Positions 17,570 through 26,083 of a stretch of 64,000 nucleotides of DNA are shown in pieces. The notes beneath the pieces were generated by a model. It did no database searches. It had not been told where the DNA came from and saw only the letters and a list, made by a program, of their open reading frames with translations. Position 1 is the stretch's first letter; each line of letters begins with the position of its first letter. This DNA is from GCA-002726655 sp046582185 (GTDB lineage Bacteria > Pseudomonadota > Gammaproteobacteria > Pseudomonadales > Azotimanducaceae). The position numbers and the translations under genes were made by a program. The stretch covers positions 124,001 through 188,000 of the forward strand of contig JAYGEX010000042.1 of NCBI GenBank assembly GCA_046582185.1, in the 5' to 3' direction.

Positions 17570-20434
17570 TTAGAATCTAGCCGTTGCCTTAACATAGTAA
17601 GTTCGTCCAAATACATCGTAGGTTGCTGGCCAGGTATTCGCCTGCTGCTGGTTGTCACCAAGGATTGGCGGACTTGTGTCAGCAACATTATCGATACCTA
17701 CAAGCACTGAATAGTTCTCAGTGAAGCGGTAGGAAGCAACGATGTCGAAGTAGTCCTCACCGCCAATCTTGTCTTTGAAGAATACAACGTCCGCATTATC
17801 GTCTTTAACTTCACCAATGTGACGCCACAACAATTGAGCAGTGATGTTGTCACGAGACCAGTTGAAGGTCATACGGTGCTTGTAGTCAGGACGAGGTTCG
17901 CCACAGTCGTTGCCATATTCACCATCACAAGAGATTGTAGTACCACCGGTAAATGGAACAAAATCATCTTCGTCAGTGAAGGTACCAACATAGCTGACCT
18001 GGAAATCACCGCCAAACAATTCCATGTCATAGGTTGCAAGCAAGTCCCAGCCTTTCAGGGTCTGTACCGCGACGTTCTGTGCACTTGTTTCGATAAATTC
18101 GATGGTACCATCAGCTCGTCGATTAACCACGTTACAAAAGGCAGAACCTGCGCCACCATTGGGATCCGTTGGATCATAACAGATGCTCAGGATGTTATTG
18201 GCACCACCACCGAAGGTAGCAATATACTCTTCGATTTCGATATCGAAGCGGTCAATACTCAAGGTAAGGCCTTCGAGAAAGCTCGGCGTAATTACAACAC
18301 CATAGGTAAGAGTCTCAGCTTCTTCTTCCTGAAGGTTCGGGTTACCACCACCAACTGCACGCACTTGGCCTGCTGCCAGGTTTAGCGCTACGCTGCCAAC
18401 ATCAGCAGATGCAACACCAGTCGCCGTACAAATAGCAGCGGTTGCTGCATCAGGATTGCCTTCAGCGGCACAGGGGTCAGCTGAGCCTGGAAAGCCTTCG
18501 CTAGCTGGTGAGAATAGCTCTCCAATACTTGGCGCACGTACAGCAGTATTGAAACCGGCTCGGAATCGAACGGAATCAATCGGTGACCAGGAACCTGCAA
18601 TCTTATAACTACTCACGTTACCTACGGTTGAGTAGTCTGACTTTCGGTAAGCGAGTTCCAGTTCAAGTTCTTGTGCAAATGGAACATCCTTCAGTAAGGG
18701 AATAAATGCTTCAGCATAGTATGAAGAGACTGTATAGCTACCACTTGATGGTGGTTGGCTATTAAAGCCAGCGATGGTACCAGCGGCGAGGTCCTGTGAA
18801 GGTCTGAAGTCTGCAGAGTTCTGAATGTGTTCATACCCAACAGCTACCCCAACCGTCCCTGCAGGAAGTTCAAACACATCACCTGTAAAGGTGATGCTGT
18901 AGAGCTCCTGATCATACTCAAATGCTGCCGATACTGCGGTTCGCAGGAAGGCAGCGCCTTGTTCTGAAATGTTGCCTTGACCGAAGATATTGATAGGCGA
19001 ACAGCCAACGGTTGAGCCGTTTGCACTTGCATCCATGCAGGTACCGCCTGTTGGATCTGCTGCGAGATCCAGCAACAAGGCTTGGTTAAATCGATCACGG
19101 TTTACATTACCGTGCTGAGTTTCGGAGCCTTCTACACTACCTGATTGCACGTAGGCATCGTAACTCCAGGAGCTATCGCCGATATCGCCTCTGACACCTG
19201 CCTGAATCTGCCAGCTGATAAATCTGCTGTCGACGATTCGAGGTCCGACTTCGAGCAAGCGACGACGAATCAGGTTGATATCCGCAGTATCGTCAATGCC
19301 ATTTCCATCTGTATCGACACCATTACCGTAGGCATCATGCAATACTTGCAGAGAATCGCCCGACAGGAAGGGGTTGCCATCCAGGCTTATCGTAATCGGC
19401 TGGAATATTGGTGTTGGGGCGAGTTCCTGAGGCACCCGGCTTGAGGTGTACATGACACGACCGTACACTTCAGCTGATTCTGCGATTTCATACCGACCCA
19501 GTGTGGTTGCCTGATAGCGCTCTTGCGGTAACTGGATATAGTTAACGGGCGCGTAGTTGTAGAAATCATTGTCGGATCCAGTTTCAAATGGCCGGATTGC
19601 ACCATTCTGGTCAAAAGTCACTCCACAATTATCAGCAGAGTAGCCACACAGTGCACCAGCAAAAATTGATGAACTAGGGATACCCGAAGAACCACCATCA
19701 ATGAGGATGGGATTGCCATCTGCATCTTCATCGTCAAATTGAGCGAAGAATGCAAATTTACGATCACCCTGGAACAATGACTCACGATCTGTCCAGCTGA
19801 CGTTGAATACAACGTTGCCGCGGCCGTCACCCGAGTTAACACCGAGGGTTAAGTCAGCGCTGGTCAAGCCTGCATCGTTTTCTGACGTTTGCTCTGTGCT
19901 GATATTGAACTGAACGCCTTCAAAGTCATCCTTCAGGATGAAGTTGATAACACCCGCGACAGCATCAGAACCATAGATAGCTGAAGCACCACCGGTTAGT
20001 ACTTCAACCCGGTCGATCAGAGCCGTTGGAATGTTGTTGATGTCGACAGACCCACCCTGTGAGGTCGGGTTTGCGCGCGTACCATTGATAAGTACGAGGG
20101 TTCGGTTAGAACCCAGACCACGAAGGTCAACGGTCGCTGTACCATTACCAGGGTTATTGGACGTTCTGTCCAGGCCTGGTACGATCTGAGGCATCGTATT
20201 CAGCAGGGACTCAGTATTAATAGTACCTGTAAGGTCAAATTGATCAGATCCGATTGTTGCTACAGGAGCGTTTGAGTCAAAGTCTTGTCGCTTGATTCTC
20301 GAACCTGTAACTACTACTTCTTCCATCATGCTTTCGTCGTCCGCCGCGTAAGCGACGTTCATAAAAGCGCCTGATGCAGATGCGACTCCAATTGCGGTCG
20401 CAATAGCCACGGATAGTGGCTTTCTTTTTAACAT
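17570..20434 (-). CDS. TonB-dependent outer-membrane receptor
   Basis: 954 residues. Signal peptide about 1-31 (cleavage after VAYA); EEVVVTGSRIKRQ (38-50) is the TonB box-like start, followed by the plug (TVDLRGLGSNRTLVLINGTRA, VEVLTGGASAIYGSDAVAGVINF) and the 22-strand barrel, ending in the aromatic residue of TARF. It belongs to the large carbohydrate/siderophore-peptide receptor group of marine bacteria; the ligand is unknown. GAGGGGA precedes the ATG. The terminator at 17500-17529 separates it from the TPR genes. Nearby 20959-21776 encodes a FecR-like protein and an ECF sigma factor, which may regulate it through the 20591-20652 palindrome region. Confidence 0.92.
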   Translation of the reverse strand: MLKRKPLSVAIATAIGVASASGAFMNVAYAADDESMMEEVVVTGSRIKRQDFDSNAPVATIGSDQFDLTGTINTESLLNTMPQIVPGLDRTSNNPGNGTATVDLRGLGSNRTLVLINGTRANPTSQGGSVDINNIPTALIDRVEVLTGGASAIYGSDAVAGVINFILKDDFEGVQFNISTEQTSENDAGLTSADLTLGVNSGDGRGNVVFNVSWTDRESLFQGDRKFAFFAQFDDEDADGNPILIDGGSSGIPSSSIFAGALCGYSADNCGVTFDQNGAIRPFETGSDNDFYNYAPVNYIQLPQERYQATTLGRYEIAESAEVYGRVMYTSSRVPQELAPTPIFQPITISLDGNPFLSGDSLQVLHDAYGNGVDTDGNGIDDTADINLIRRRLLEVGPRIVDSRFISWQIQAGVRGDIGDSSWSYDAYVQSGSVEGSETQHGNVNRDRFNQALLLDLAADPTGGTCMDASANGSTVGCSPINIFGQGNISEQGAAFLRTAVSAAFEYDQELYSITFTGDVFELPAGTVGVAVGYEHIQNSADFRPSQDLAAGTIAGFNSQPPSSGSYTVSSYYAEAFIPLLKDVPFAQELELELAYRKSDYSTVGNVSSYKIAGSWSPIDSVRFRAGFNTAVRAPSIGELFSPASEGFPGSADPCAAEGNPDAATAAICTATGVASADVGSVALNLAAGQVRAVGGGNPNLQEEEAETLTYGVVITPSFLEGLTLSIDRFDIEIEEYIATFGGGANNILSICYDPTDPNGGAGSAFCNVVNRRADGTIEFIETSAQNVAVQTLKGWDLLATYDMELFGGDFQVSYVGTFTDEDDFVPFTGGTTISCDGEYGNDCGEPRPDYKHRMTFNWSRDNITAQLLWRHIGEVKDDNADVVFFKDKIGGEDYFDIVASYRFTENYSVLVGIDNVADTSPPILGDNQQQANTWPATYDVFGRTYYVKATARF

Positions 20435-20590
20435 GTTGTTCCCCTCAACTAGTTGGATTTTTCATTATATGGATTCTTCCATACGCAGAGTTTCATTCAG
20501 TGATCGGATCACTGGTAACCAATAAGACGAACAACTCACTCAATCCCGCAGTAAAAATGGAAACAAAAGTAAAAATAATTGAAAGAAGTT

Positions 20591-20652
20591 GAATTTATCT
20601 CATCATTAATTAATTTTGCTCATGCACAATTAATTAATGATGAGATAAATTC
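20591..20652. repeat. Perfect 25-bp inverted repeat upstream of the TonB receptor
   Basis: Arms 20591-20615 and 20628-20652 are exact complements over 25 bases (outer end GAATTTATCTCATCATT), separated by the 12-base loop 20616-20627. No T-tract of terminator type follows within the first bases. It lies 157 bases upstream of the receptor ATG, in the 524-base gap between the receptor and the FecR-like gene. It could be an operator, a transcribed leader hairpin or the remains of a mobile element end. The rest of this gap shows nothing I can name. Confidence 0.85.
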
Positions 20653-20958
20653 ATAATTGGAGATTGTGGTTATCCAGTGAATCTCCCCCGGATTTATGAC
20701 CAGCTTACTGCCATAACAGGGAAATAATCGCTTTGACCCGCAAACAGATGTATTGGGCGCAATTCCACCTAATAGGCTATTGATGAGTGCAGAATGAATG
20801 CCGTCTCTAGCCAATCAAAATTGGGCCAATCAGATTACAAAAATGGCCTGAAGCGATAGAACTTTATCTGCAATTGGGACGACATAGTAATAAATCGCAA
20901 GGCAACCCTATAAAGCGAACCAGCGTCTTATATAGGTAACCCGTTCTGGGAGTAAGTA

Positions 20959-21225
20959 ATGAATGATCTAACAGCATCCGAGTCGCTTTCTGACATATCA
21001 ATAGAGTGGTTTGTACGTTTGCGTGCGGATGACGTCACCGAGGATAAGCAAAAGGTATTCTTTGAGTGGTTGCGGCAAGCTCGAGAACATCAACAATCAT
21101 TTGTTGAGACCCTGCACTTGTGGGATGACCTGTCCGTTGTTAAACAGATGGATTTTGATGAACTTCGCTCATTTCCCCAGATTTGGGAGTTTAAGAGAAA
21201 GATTGAAGCAGAGGCTGCAGGTTAG
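20959..21225 (+). CDS. FecR-type sigma regulator consisting only of the DUF4880 domain
   Basis: 88 residues. SISIEWFVRLRADDVTED-like sequence with FFEWLRQAREHQQSF and LHLWDDLS fits the N-terminal domain of FecR/PupR sigma regulators (usually AAxWFVRLxxxxxS...FxxWLxxxPxHxxAFxxVxxLWxxL). The transmembrane helix and periplasmic FecR domain of full-length family members (about 320 residues) are missing; the stop is TAG at 21223-21225. GGGAGT lies 7 bases before the ATG. It may work as a cytoplasmic binder of the ECF sigma factor encoded 14 bases away on the opposite strand (tail to tail). Confidence 0.82.
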   Translation: MNDLTASESLSDISIEWFVRLRADDVTEDKQKVFFEWLRQAREHQQSFVETLHLWDDLSVVKQMDFDELRSFPQIWEFKRKIEAEAAG

Positions 21226-21239
21226 CGTGTACCCACTAA

Positions 21240-21776
21240 CTATTGTGAAATTTCCTTTCGCAGAATTTTCAGGGCTTGAATAATATACTTCTCTACCATG
21301 CTTATGGAAACCTCCATCTCTGTGGCTATCTCCGAATAACTTAGGTCCTTGCCGCGGTGCATAAGGAAAGCCCTGCGGACCTTTTCGGGCATTTTATCCA
21401 TTACCTTATAGATCTGGTCTAATTCCATTTCCGCCAATACTGTACGTTCTGCGGAGGGCGCATACTTATCACAATCGTCGTCTGAATGTTCTGGAAGCAT
21501 TTGAAAACTCAAATATTTGTCATGAACCTTGGCGCGACGCATTTGGTCTATTACAAGGTTATTGGCGGTTTTAAAGAGAAAGGCTCGAGCATTATCCAGT
21601 CGACGAGATTGTTGGAATTTATGCATGCGCAGGAAAGCCTCTTGCGCTAGATCATTCGCGTCTTCACCATTTCGGACTTTTTTTGATAGGTATCGAACAA
21701 GCGGGGTAGCCAACTCATACATCTGTTGGTTCGAGAGTTGGTGGTTCAATACTGCTGTATTAGACTCTTTTGTCAT
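21240..21776 (-). CDS. ECF RNA polymerase sigma factor (FecI/RpoE-type)
   Basis: 178 residues. Region 2 (DANDLAQEAFLRMHKFQQ and LDNARAFLFKTANNLVIDQMRR, about 38-82) and region 4 (MPEKVRRAFLMHRGKDLSYSEIATEMEVSISMVEKYIIQALKILRKE, 133-175) are the two conserved sigma-70 blocks of extracytoplasmic-function factors. It converges on the DUF4880-only regulator with a 14-base spacer, and lies close to the TonB receptor, so the three probably form a FecIRA-like surface-signalling set even though the full FecR signal-transduction domain is missing. Confidence 0.88.
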   Translation of the reverse strand: MTKESNTAVLNHQLSNQQMYELATPLVRYLSKKVRNGEDANDLAQEAFLRMHKFQQSRRLDNARAFLFKTANNLVIDQMRRAKVHDKYLSFQMLPEHSDDDCDKYAPSAERTVLAEMELDQIYKVMDKMPEKVRRAFLMHRGKDLSYSEIATEMEVSISMVEKYIIQALKILRKEISQ

Positions 21777-21854
21777 GCTATCTCGTTAGGGTATAACGAT
21801 GGCCTGAAATTCCTGAGTTACTCTTCGCATGTCGCGGCAAGTATCACGTACATC

Positions 21855-21904
21855 CGCTAGAGGGTATCTAGCGTCTGTGGGGAAAGACCTGATGAGGTCT
21901 TTCC
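21855..21904. other. Two consecutive hairpins between the sigma factor and VWA genes
   Basis: CGCTAGA-gggta-TCTAGCG at 21855-21873 and a perfect 10-base stem GGAAAGACCT-gatg-AGGTCTTTCC at 21881-21904. Neither is followed by a T-tract on either strand, so ordinary rho-independent termination is not clear. They lie in the 260-base gap between the end of the VWA gene (22037, minus) and the start of the sigma gene (21776, minus), so they would be in the leader of the sigma gene. They may stabilise RNA or regulate that gene. Confidence 0.45.
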
Positions 21905-22036
21905 ATGGAGCTCAAACTCTTTGTTTTTATAGAGTATAACCATATCACACTTTTTCTCGGGGGAGTACTGACATGGCGCTGGGTTATAAAAAGCCCGCGA
22001 CTCTTGTCACATACTGTTTTATAGGGGAATAGTTGG

Positions 22037-23485
22037 TTAGGCTGCAAATCTGAGTAAATTTGATACAACTCTTTCCAAATGGGTCAGGGAATTACACACT
22101 TCAGTCTGGTGACAGCAAGGCGCATATTTTTTCATCTCTGCATCTCCCACATTCCAGCTCATTTTTGGCTCGGGGTTGAGCCAGATTACCCGCTTGCTTT
22201 TGTCATACATCTCTCGAAGGATTTCGGATTTGGGGTCGCCGTAATTATTACGGGCATCTCCAAGAATAATGATCGTTGTCTTGTTATTAACGTCATCCAT
22301 GCAATTGTGCTTAAAATCCATCAACATTCGACCATAGTCCGTTGAGCCATTGCCATAATCGCGCATGGTCTTTGCCATTGCATCTTCCAGGGTACTGCTC
22401 TGGAATAGGCGCGTTACTTCGCCAAGGTCTGAAGAAAATGCGAATGACCTAACCTTGGGGAGTACCTCTGCAAGGCTGTAGAGAAACATCAGAAGAAACC
22501 GTGAGTAATTGCTCACTGACCCGCTAACGTCACAAATACACATCACTTTCGGGCGGTCAACTTTCGATGCCTTCCATTTCAAGTCAAACAGCATGCCGTC
22601 ATATTGCATGTTATGGCGCAGCGTCTTGCGTACATCGAGTTGGCCACGCTTGTAGGTCTTGCGCCGCTTGGAGTGAATTGCGATGAGCTTTTTTGCCATC
22701 TTGAATACAACTTCCTGTACGTCTTTGAAGTTGCGTTTTTCAAGGTTGGAGAGCTTGACCTTCTTGAGCAATTCTTCCCGAAGTTGTTTGCCGGATTCAT
22801 CCGCATGCAGGAAGAATTGTTTCTCAACGTAGTCGCGCACCTGTTCCCGAAGTCGGTCCCTGGCCTTCTTAAGTTTGCCGCTCAGGGTCTTCTGTGGTGG
22901 GCCGCCGTGGGATTGTAATTCTGATATTTCATCCTGGAGCCCTTTAAGACCCATGGCGTCCATAATCTTACGTGTATATAGGCCCTTTTGGGTAAAGACG
23001 ACGATCTGACTGACCTCAACCTCGCGCCCGGCTTCTGCCAGCTGAACCATAAGTTCGGTTCTGTTGCCGGAGAGAAGCAGTTTGCCCAGTTCCGAGTTCG
23101 GCTGCAGTGAGTGATCCTCTTCAGCCATTTGTCCGCCGCCCTGTCCTGAACTCTGGCCACTACCTTTACCGCCGCCCGGCTGATTGCTTTCACTATTGCC
23201 GTCTTCGTCAAACTCACCATCATCAAACTCATCCTGCGATTCGCCAGCCCCCATATCTTCACTGCCAATCTTCTTGAATGAGAAGAATCGGTCAAAACAG
23301 GAGTCAAATGTCTCTTTCTCTTCCGGGTTTTTGGCGAGAACCATCGATAGGGTATTCTTGAGAAACTCTCGATCACGGTAACCCACAAGGTCTATTGCTT
23401 GCATCGCGTCAATTGTTTCGGCGGGAGAGACTTTAAGCTCCGCCGTGCGCAATACCTTTACAAATTCGACCAGTGTTTTTTCCAT
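22037..23485 (-). CDS. VWA domain-containing protein (CoxE/YehP-like)
   Basis: 482 residues. The C-terminal half holds a von Willebrand A domain with the metal-binding DVSGSVSNYSRF motif (around 320) and a T-T-D-Y-G loop (GNGSTDYGRML) and ends in a conserved DARNNYGDPKSEILREMYDKSK-type segment. The middle region (about 95-125) is Gly/Gln-rich low complexity. This CoxE-like family works with MoxR ATPases in metal-cofactor insertion or protein maturation. It is encoded 3 bases downstream of a MoxR-family AAA+ gene, so the two are one operon. The actual client enzyme is not encoded nearby. Confidence 0.87.
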   Translation of the reverse strand: MEKTLVEFVKVLRTAELKVSPAETIDAMQAIDLVGYRDREFLKNTLSMVLAKNPEEKETFDSCFDRFFSFKKIGSEDMGAGESQDEFDDGEFDEDGNSESNQPGGGKGSGQSSGQGGGQMAEEDHSLQPNSELGKLLLSGNRTELMVQLAEAGREVEVSQIVVFTQKGLYTRKIMDAMGLKGLQDEISELQSHGGPPQKTLSGKLKKARDRLREQVRDYVEKQFFLHADESGKQLREELLKKVKLSNLEKRNFKDVQEVVFKMAKKLIAIHSKRRKTYKRGQLDVRKTLRHNMQYDGMLFDLKWKASKVDRPKVMCICDVSGSVSNYSRFLLMFLYSLAEVLPKVRSFAFSSDLGEVTRLFQSSTLEDAMAKTMRDYGNGSTDYGRMLMDFKHNCMDDVNNKTTIIILGDARNNYGDPKSEILREMYDKSKRVIWLNPEPKMSWNVGDAEMKKYAPCCHQTEVCNSLTHLERVVSNLLRFAA

Positions 23486-23488
23486 TGC

Positions 23489-24439
23489 TTAGCTTTCTTT
23501 CAAGGCCTTGTTGGTAATGTTCTGCACTTCCGCTTCAACCGTTTCAATATCTTCCTGGAATTTCAAGATGACATTGAGGGTCTGGCGTACCAGATCGGGA
23601 TCGAGGGATTCGCTGTGCAATAAAATCAGTGCTCTAGCCCAATCGATGGTTTCACTGATAGCGGGTACCTTTTTAAGATCCATTTCCCGCAATTCCTGAA
23701 TAAAGGTGACCAGCTGCTTTCTTAGACGGTCAGGAACTTCCGGCACGCGAGCATGGACTATCCTGCTTTCAAGATCAGCATCAGGGAAGGGAATGTACAA
23801 ATGCAAACATCTTCTCTTCAATGCATCACTGATTTCGCGAGTATTATTGCTCGTTAAAAATACCAGCGGCTTGCGATCCGGGTTCGCCTTTATGGTCCCG
23901 ATTTCCGGAATTGACAATTGATAGTCCGAGAGCATTTCAAGCAATAGTGATTCGAATTCGTGATCGGATTTGTCTACTTCATCGATAAGTAATACGCAGC
24001 TCTCTTCTGCCTTAAGCGCCTTTAGCAATGGTCGTGGCTCGAGGAAATCTTCGGAGAAGAAGACGTCGCCAAAACTATGTAATTTTTCCACTGATTCGGC
24101 AAGACCCACAGCGCCATCGAGGATTTCGCCAAGGGTTTCCTTCAGGACCTGGGTATATAGGAGCTGCTTGCCATATTTCCACTCATAAATAGCCTTGGAC
24201 TCATCAAGACCTTCATAACACTGCAATCTGATACAGGGAAGGTCGAGCATGTCTGCTGCAGTCTTGGCGAGCTCGGTCTTACCGACGCCAGGAGGGCCTT
24301 CAATCAGGATCGGCTTTTCAAGGTGGTAGGCAAGATATACGGCGGTCGCGATCTGCATATTACAGATATAGCCCAACTTCTCGAAGTTATCCTGAATTGT
24401 TTCGACGCTACTGAGTCGATCATGGTTCTTAATGGCCAC
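23489..24439 (-). CDS. MoxR-family AAA+ ATPase
   Basis: 316 residues. Walker A GPPGVGKTEL at 48-57, Walker B VLLIDEVDKSD (about 148-158) and sensor 1 FLTSNNTRE are intact. The pre-sensor and C-terminal lid fit MoxR/CoxD. Together with the VWA protein 3 bases downstream it makes the second AAA+/VWA chaperone pair of this window (the first is cobS-cobT at 2837-5730). MoxR ATPases usually help assemble metallo-enzymes such as CO dehydrogenase, or fold protein complexes. Substrate unknown. Confidence 0.9.
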   Translation of the reverse strand: MAIKNHDRLSSVETIQDNFEKLGYICNMQIATAVYLAYHLEKPILIEGPPGVGKTELAKTAADMLDLPCIRLQCYEGLDESKAIYEWKYGKQLLYTQVLKETLGEILDGAVGLAESVEKLHSFGDVFFSEDFLEPRPLLKALKAEESCVLLIDEVDKSDHEFESLLLEMLSDYQLSIPEIGTIKANPDRKPLVFLTSNNTREISDALKRRCLHLYIPFPDADLESRIVHARVPEVPDRLRKQLVTFIQELREMDLKKVPAISETIDWARALILLHSESLDPDLVRQTLNVILKFQEDIETVEAEVQNITNKALKES

Positions 24440-24629
24440 GCTGGATCCTTTATTTGCTTGTCGCTAGCCGGAAGTCAAAATTGGCCGGCTCAGAATGAGG
24501 GCGCCATTATGTGAAGCTGTCAGGCGAATGTACAGCGGCAGGTAGGTCATCAAACTGGGGTATACGCCTGAATAACAGATATTTATACAAATATGTGGTT
24601 GAATAATGCGCCGATTTTAGAGATCAGGT

Positions 24630-26081
24630 ATGAATGTGCTAAAAGCCGGGATTACAGAATTTATTCGAATAACAGTGGTTCTGCTAACAGTAGTTATACT
24701 AAAGGTAGCTCTGCTGCTTTCTGTCATCACGTTGCCGGCCATTGCGAAGGATGTTGTTTATGCTTCCACCTACCTTGTCCCGACTGCCCCTGATACTCTC
24801 ATCCACGGCGCAAGCATTCTCACGGGTACCGGAGAACTAATTCAGTCGGGTTACCTTGTTCTGGCAAACGGAGTCATAGAAAAAATCGGTGCAGGAACGC
24901 CTGCTGCCATGGATGATTATGCGCTCGTTATTGACGCCAGCGGAAAGTGGCTGACGCCTGGAATCATCGATATTCACAGTCATCTGGGTAATTCCGCGTC
25001 ACCATCCTATAACGCCCATTGGGATACCAATGAGTCCACCAGCCCTGTGACTTCTGAAGTTTGGGTGGAGCATAGTGTCTGGCCGCAAGACCCGCAATTT
25101 CCGCTCGCCCTGGCAGGCGGCATTACCAGCTTACAAATACTGCCAGGCTCCGCAAACCTGTTCGGTGGCAGAAGTATCGTTCTGAAAAACGTATCTTCAC
25201 GATCGGTTCAGGGAATGAAATTTCCCGGGGCGCCATATGGGCTCAAGATGGCCTGTGGTGAGAACCCCAAGCGGGTCTATGGTAAAAAGTCTGGACCCAA
25301 GACCAGGATGGGCAATTTTGCACATTATCGTAAGACCTGGATTGATGCTCAGGAATATCAGCGAAAGTGGGCTTCCTATCACCATGAAATAATGGAGTAC
25401 CGCGCTCATAAGCTGGAGTCTAATGGCAAGAAGATGATAGTGCCTGTTGAACCAAAAAGAAATCTGCAATTGGAAACATTGGTTGGAGTGCTTGAGGGCA
25501 ATATCCGCGTACACAATCATTGTTATCGAGCGGATGAGATGGCACAAATTATCGATTTGAGCAAAGAGTTTGGATACCAGGTTACCGCATTTCATCATGC
25601 CGTTGAGGCATACAAGATTGCCGACCTCCTGGCCGAAAATAATATCTGCGCTGCAATGTGGGCTGATTGGACGCGCTTTAAACTTGAGTCCTTTGATGGC
25701 ATTAACGAGAACGTTGCCCTGGTTGCTGCCGCCGGTGCCTGCGCAATCGTGCATTCGGATTCGGCTACCGGAATTCAGAGACTCAATCAGGAAGCAGCCA
25801 AGGCTCTTGCCGCGGGTAGGAGAATGGGACTCGAGATTAGTGAGGCAGAGGCAATTCGCTGGATCACCTTGAATCCTGCGGATGCACTGGGTATCTCGAA
25901 GCAGACTGGCTCCCTGGAGTCTGGAAAGATGGCAGATGTCGTTTTATGGAATCGAAATCCGTTCAGTGTTTACGCACGTGCTGAGAAAGTATTTATAGAT
26001 GGTTCCCTGGTCTTCGACCTGGAAAAAGACCTTAAGCCGGTGACGGACTTCGAGCTTGGCCAACGTGTAAGGGAGATATAA
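24630..26081 (+). CDS. Amidohydrolase family protein, membrane/secreted
   Basis: 483 residues. An N-terminal hydrophobic segment (about 13-37) followed by AIAKD looks like a signal peptide or membrane anchor. The amidohydrolase metal motif is present as WLTPGIIDIHSHLG, with H116 and H118, and the C-terminal DSATGIQRLNQEA...GSLESGKMADVVLWNRNPFSVYA matches the imidazolonepropionase-like subgroup of the superfamily. Predicted to hydrolyse a C-N bond of an unknown substrate, probably in the periplasm. A second homologue begins 2 bases after its stop, so the pair is cotranscribed. Confidence 0.86.
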   Translation: MNVLKAGITEFIRITVVLLTVVILKVALLLSVITLPAIAKDVVYASTYLVPTAPDTLIHGASILTGTGELIQSGYLVLANGVIEKIGAGTPAAMDDYALVIDASGKWLTPGIIDIHSHLGNSASPSYNAHWDTNESTSPVTSEVWVEHSVWPQDPQFPLALAGGITSLQILPGSANLFGGRSIVLKNVSSRSVQGMKFPGAPYGLKMACGENPKRVYGKKSGPKTRMGNFAHYRKTWIDAQEYQRKWASYHHEIMEYRAHKLESNGKKMIVPVEPKRNLQLETLVGVLEGNIRVHNHCYRADEMAQIIDLSKEFGYQVTAFHHAVEAYKIADLLAENNICAAMWADWTRFKLESFDGINENVALVAAAGACAIVHSDSATGIQRLNQEAAKALAAGRRMGLEISEAEAIRWITLNPADALGISKQTGSLESGKMADVVLWNRNPFSVYARAEKVFIDGSLVFDLEKDLKPVTDFELGQRVREI

Positions 26082-26083
26082 GG

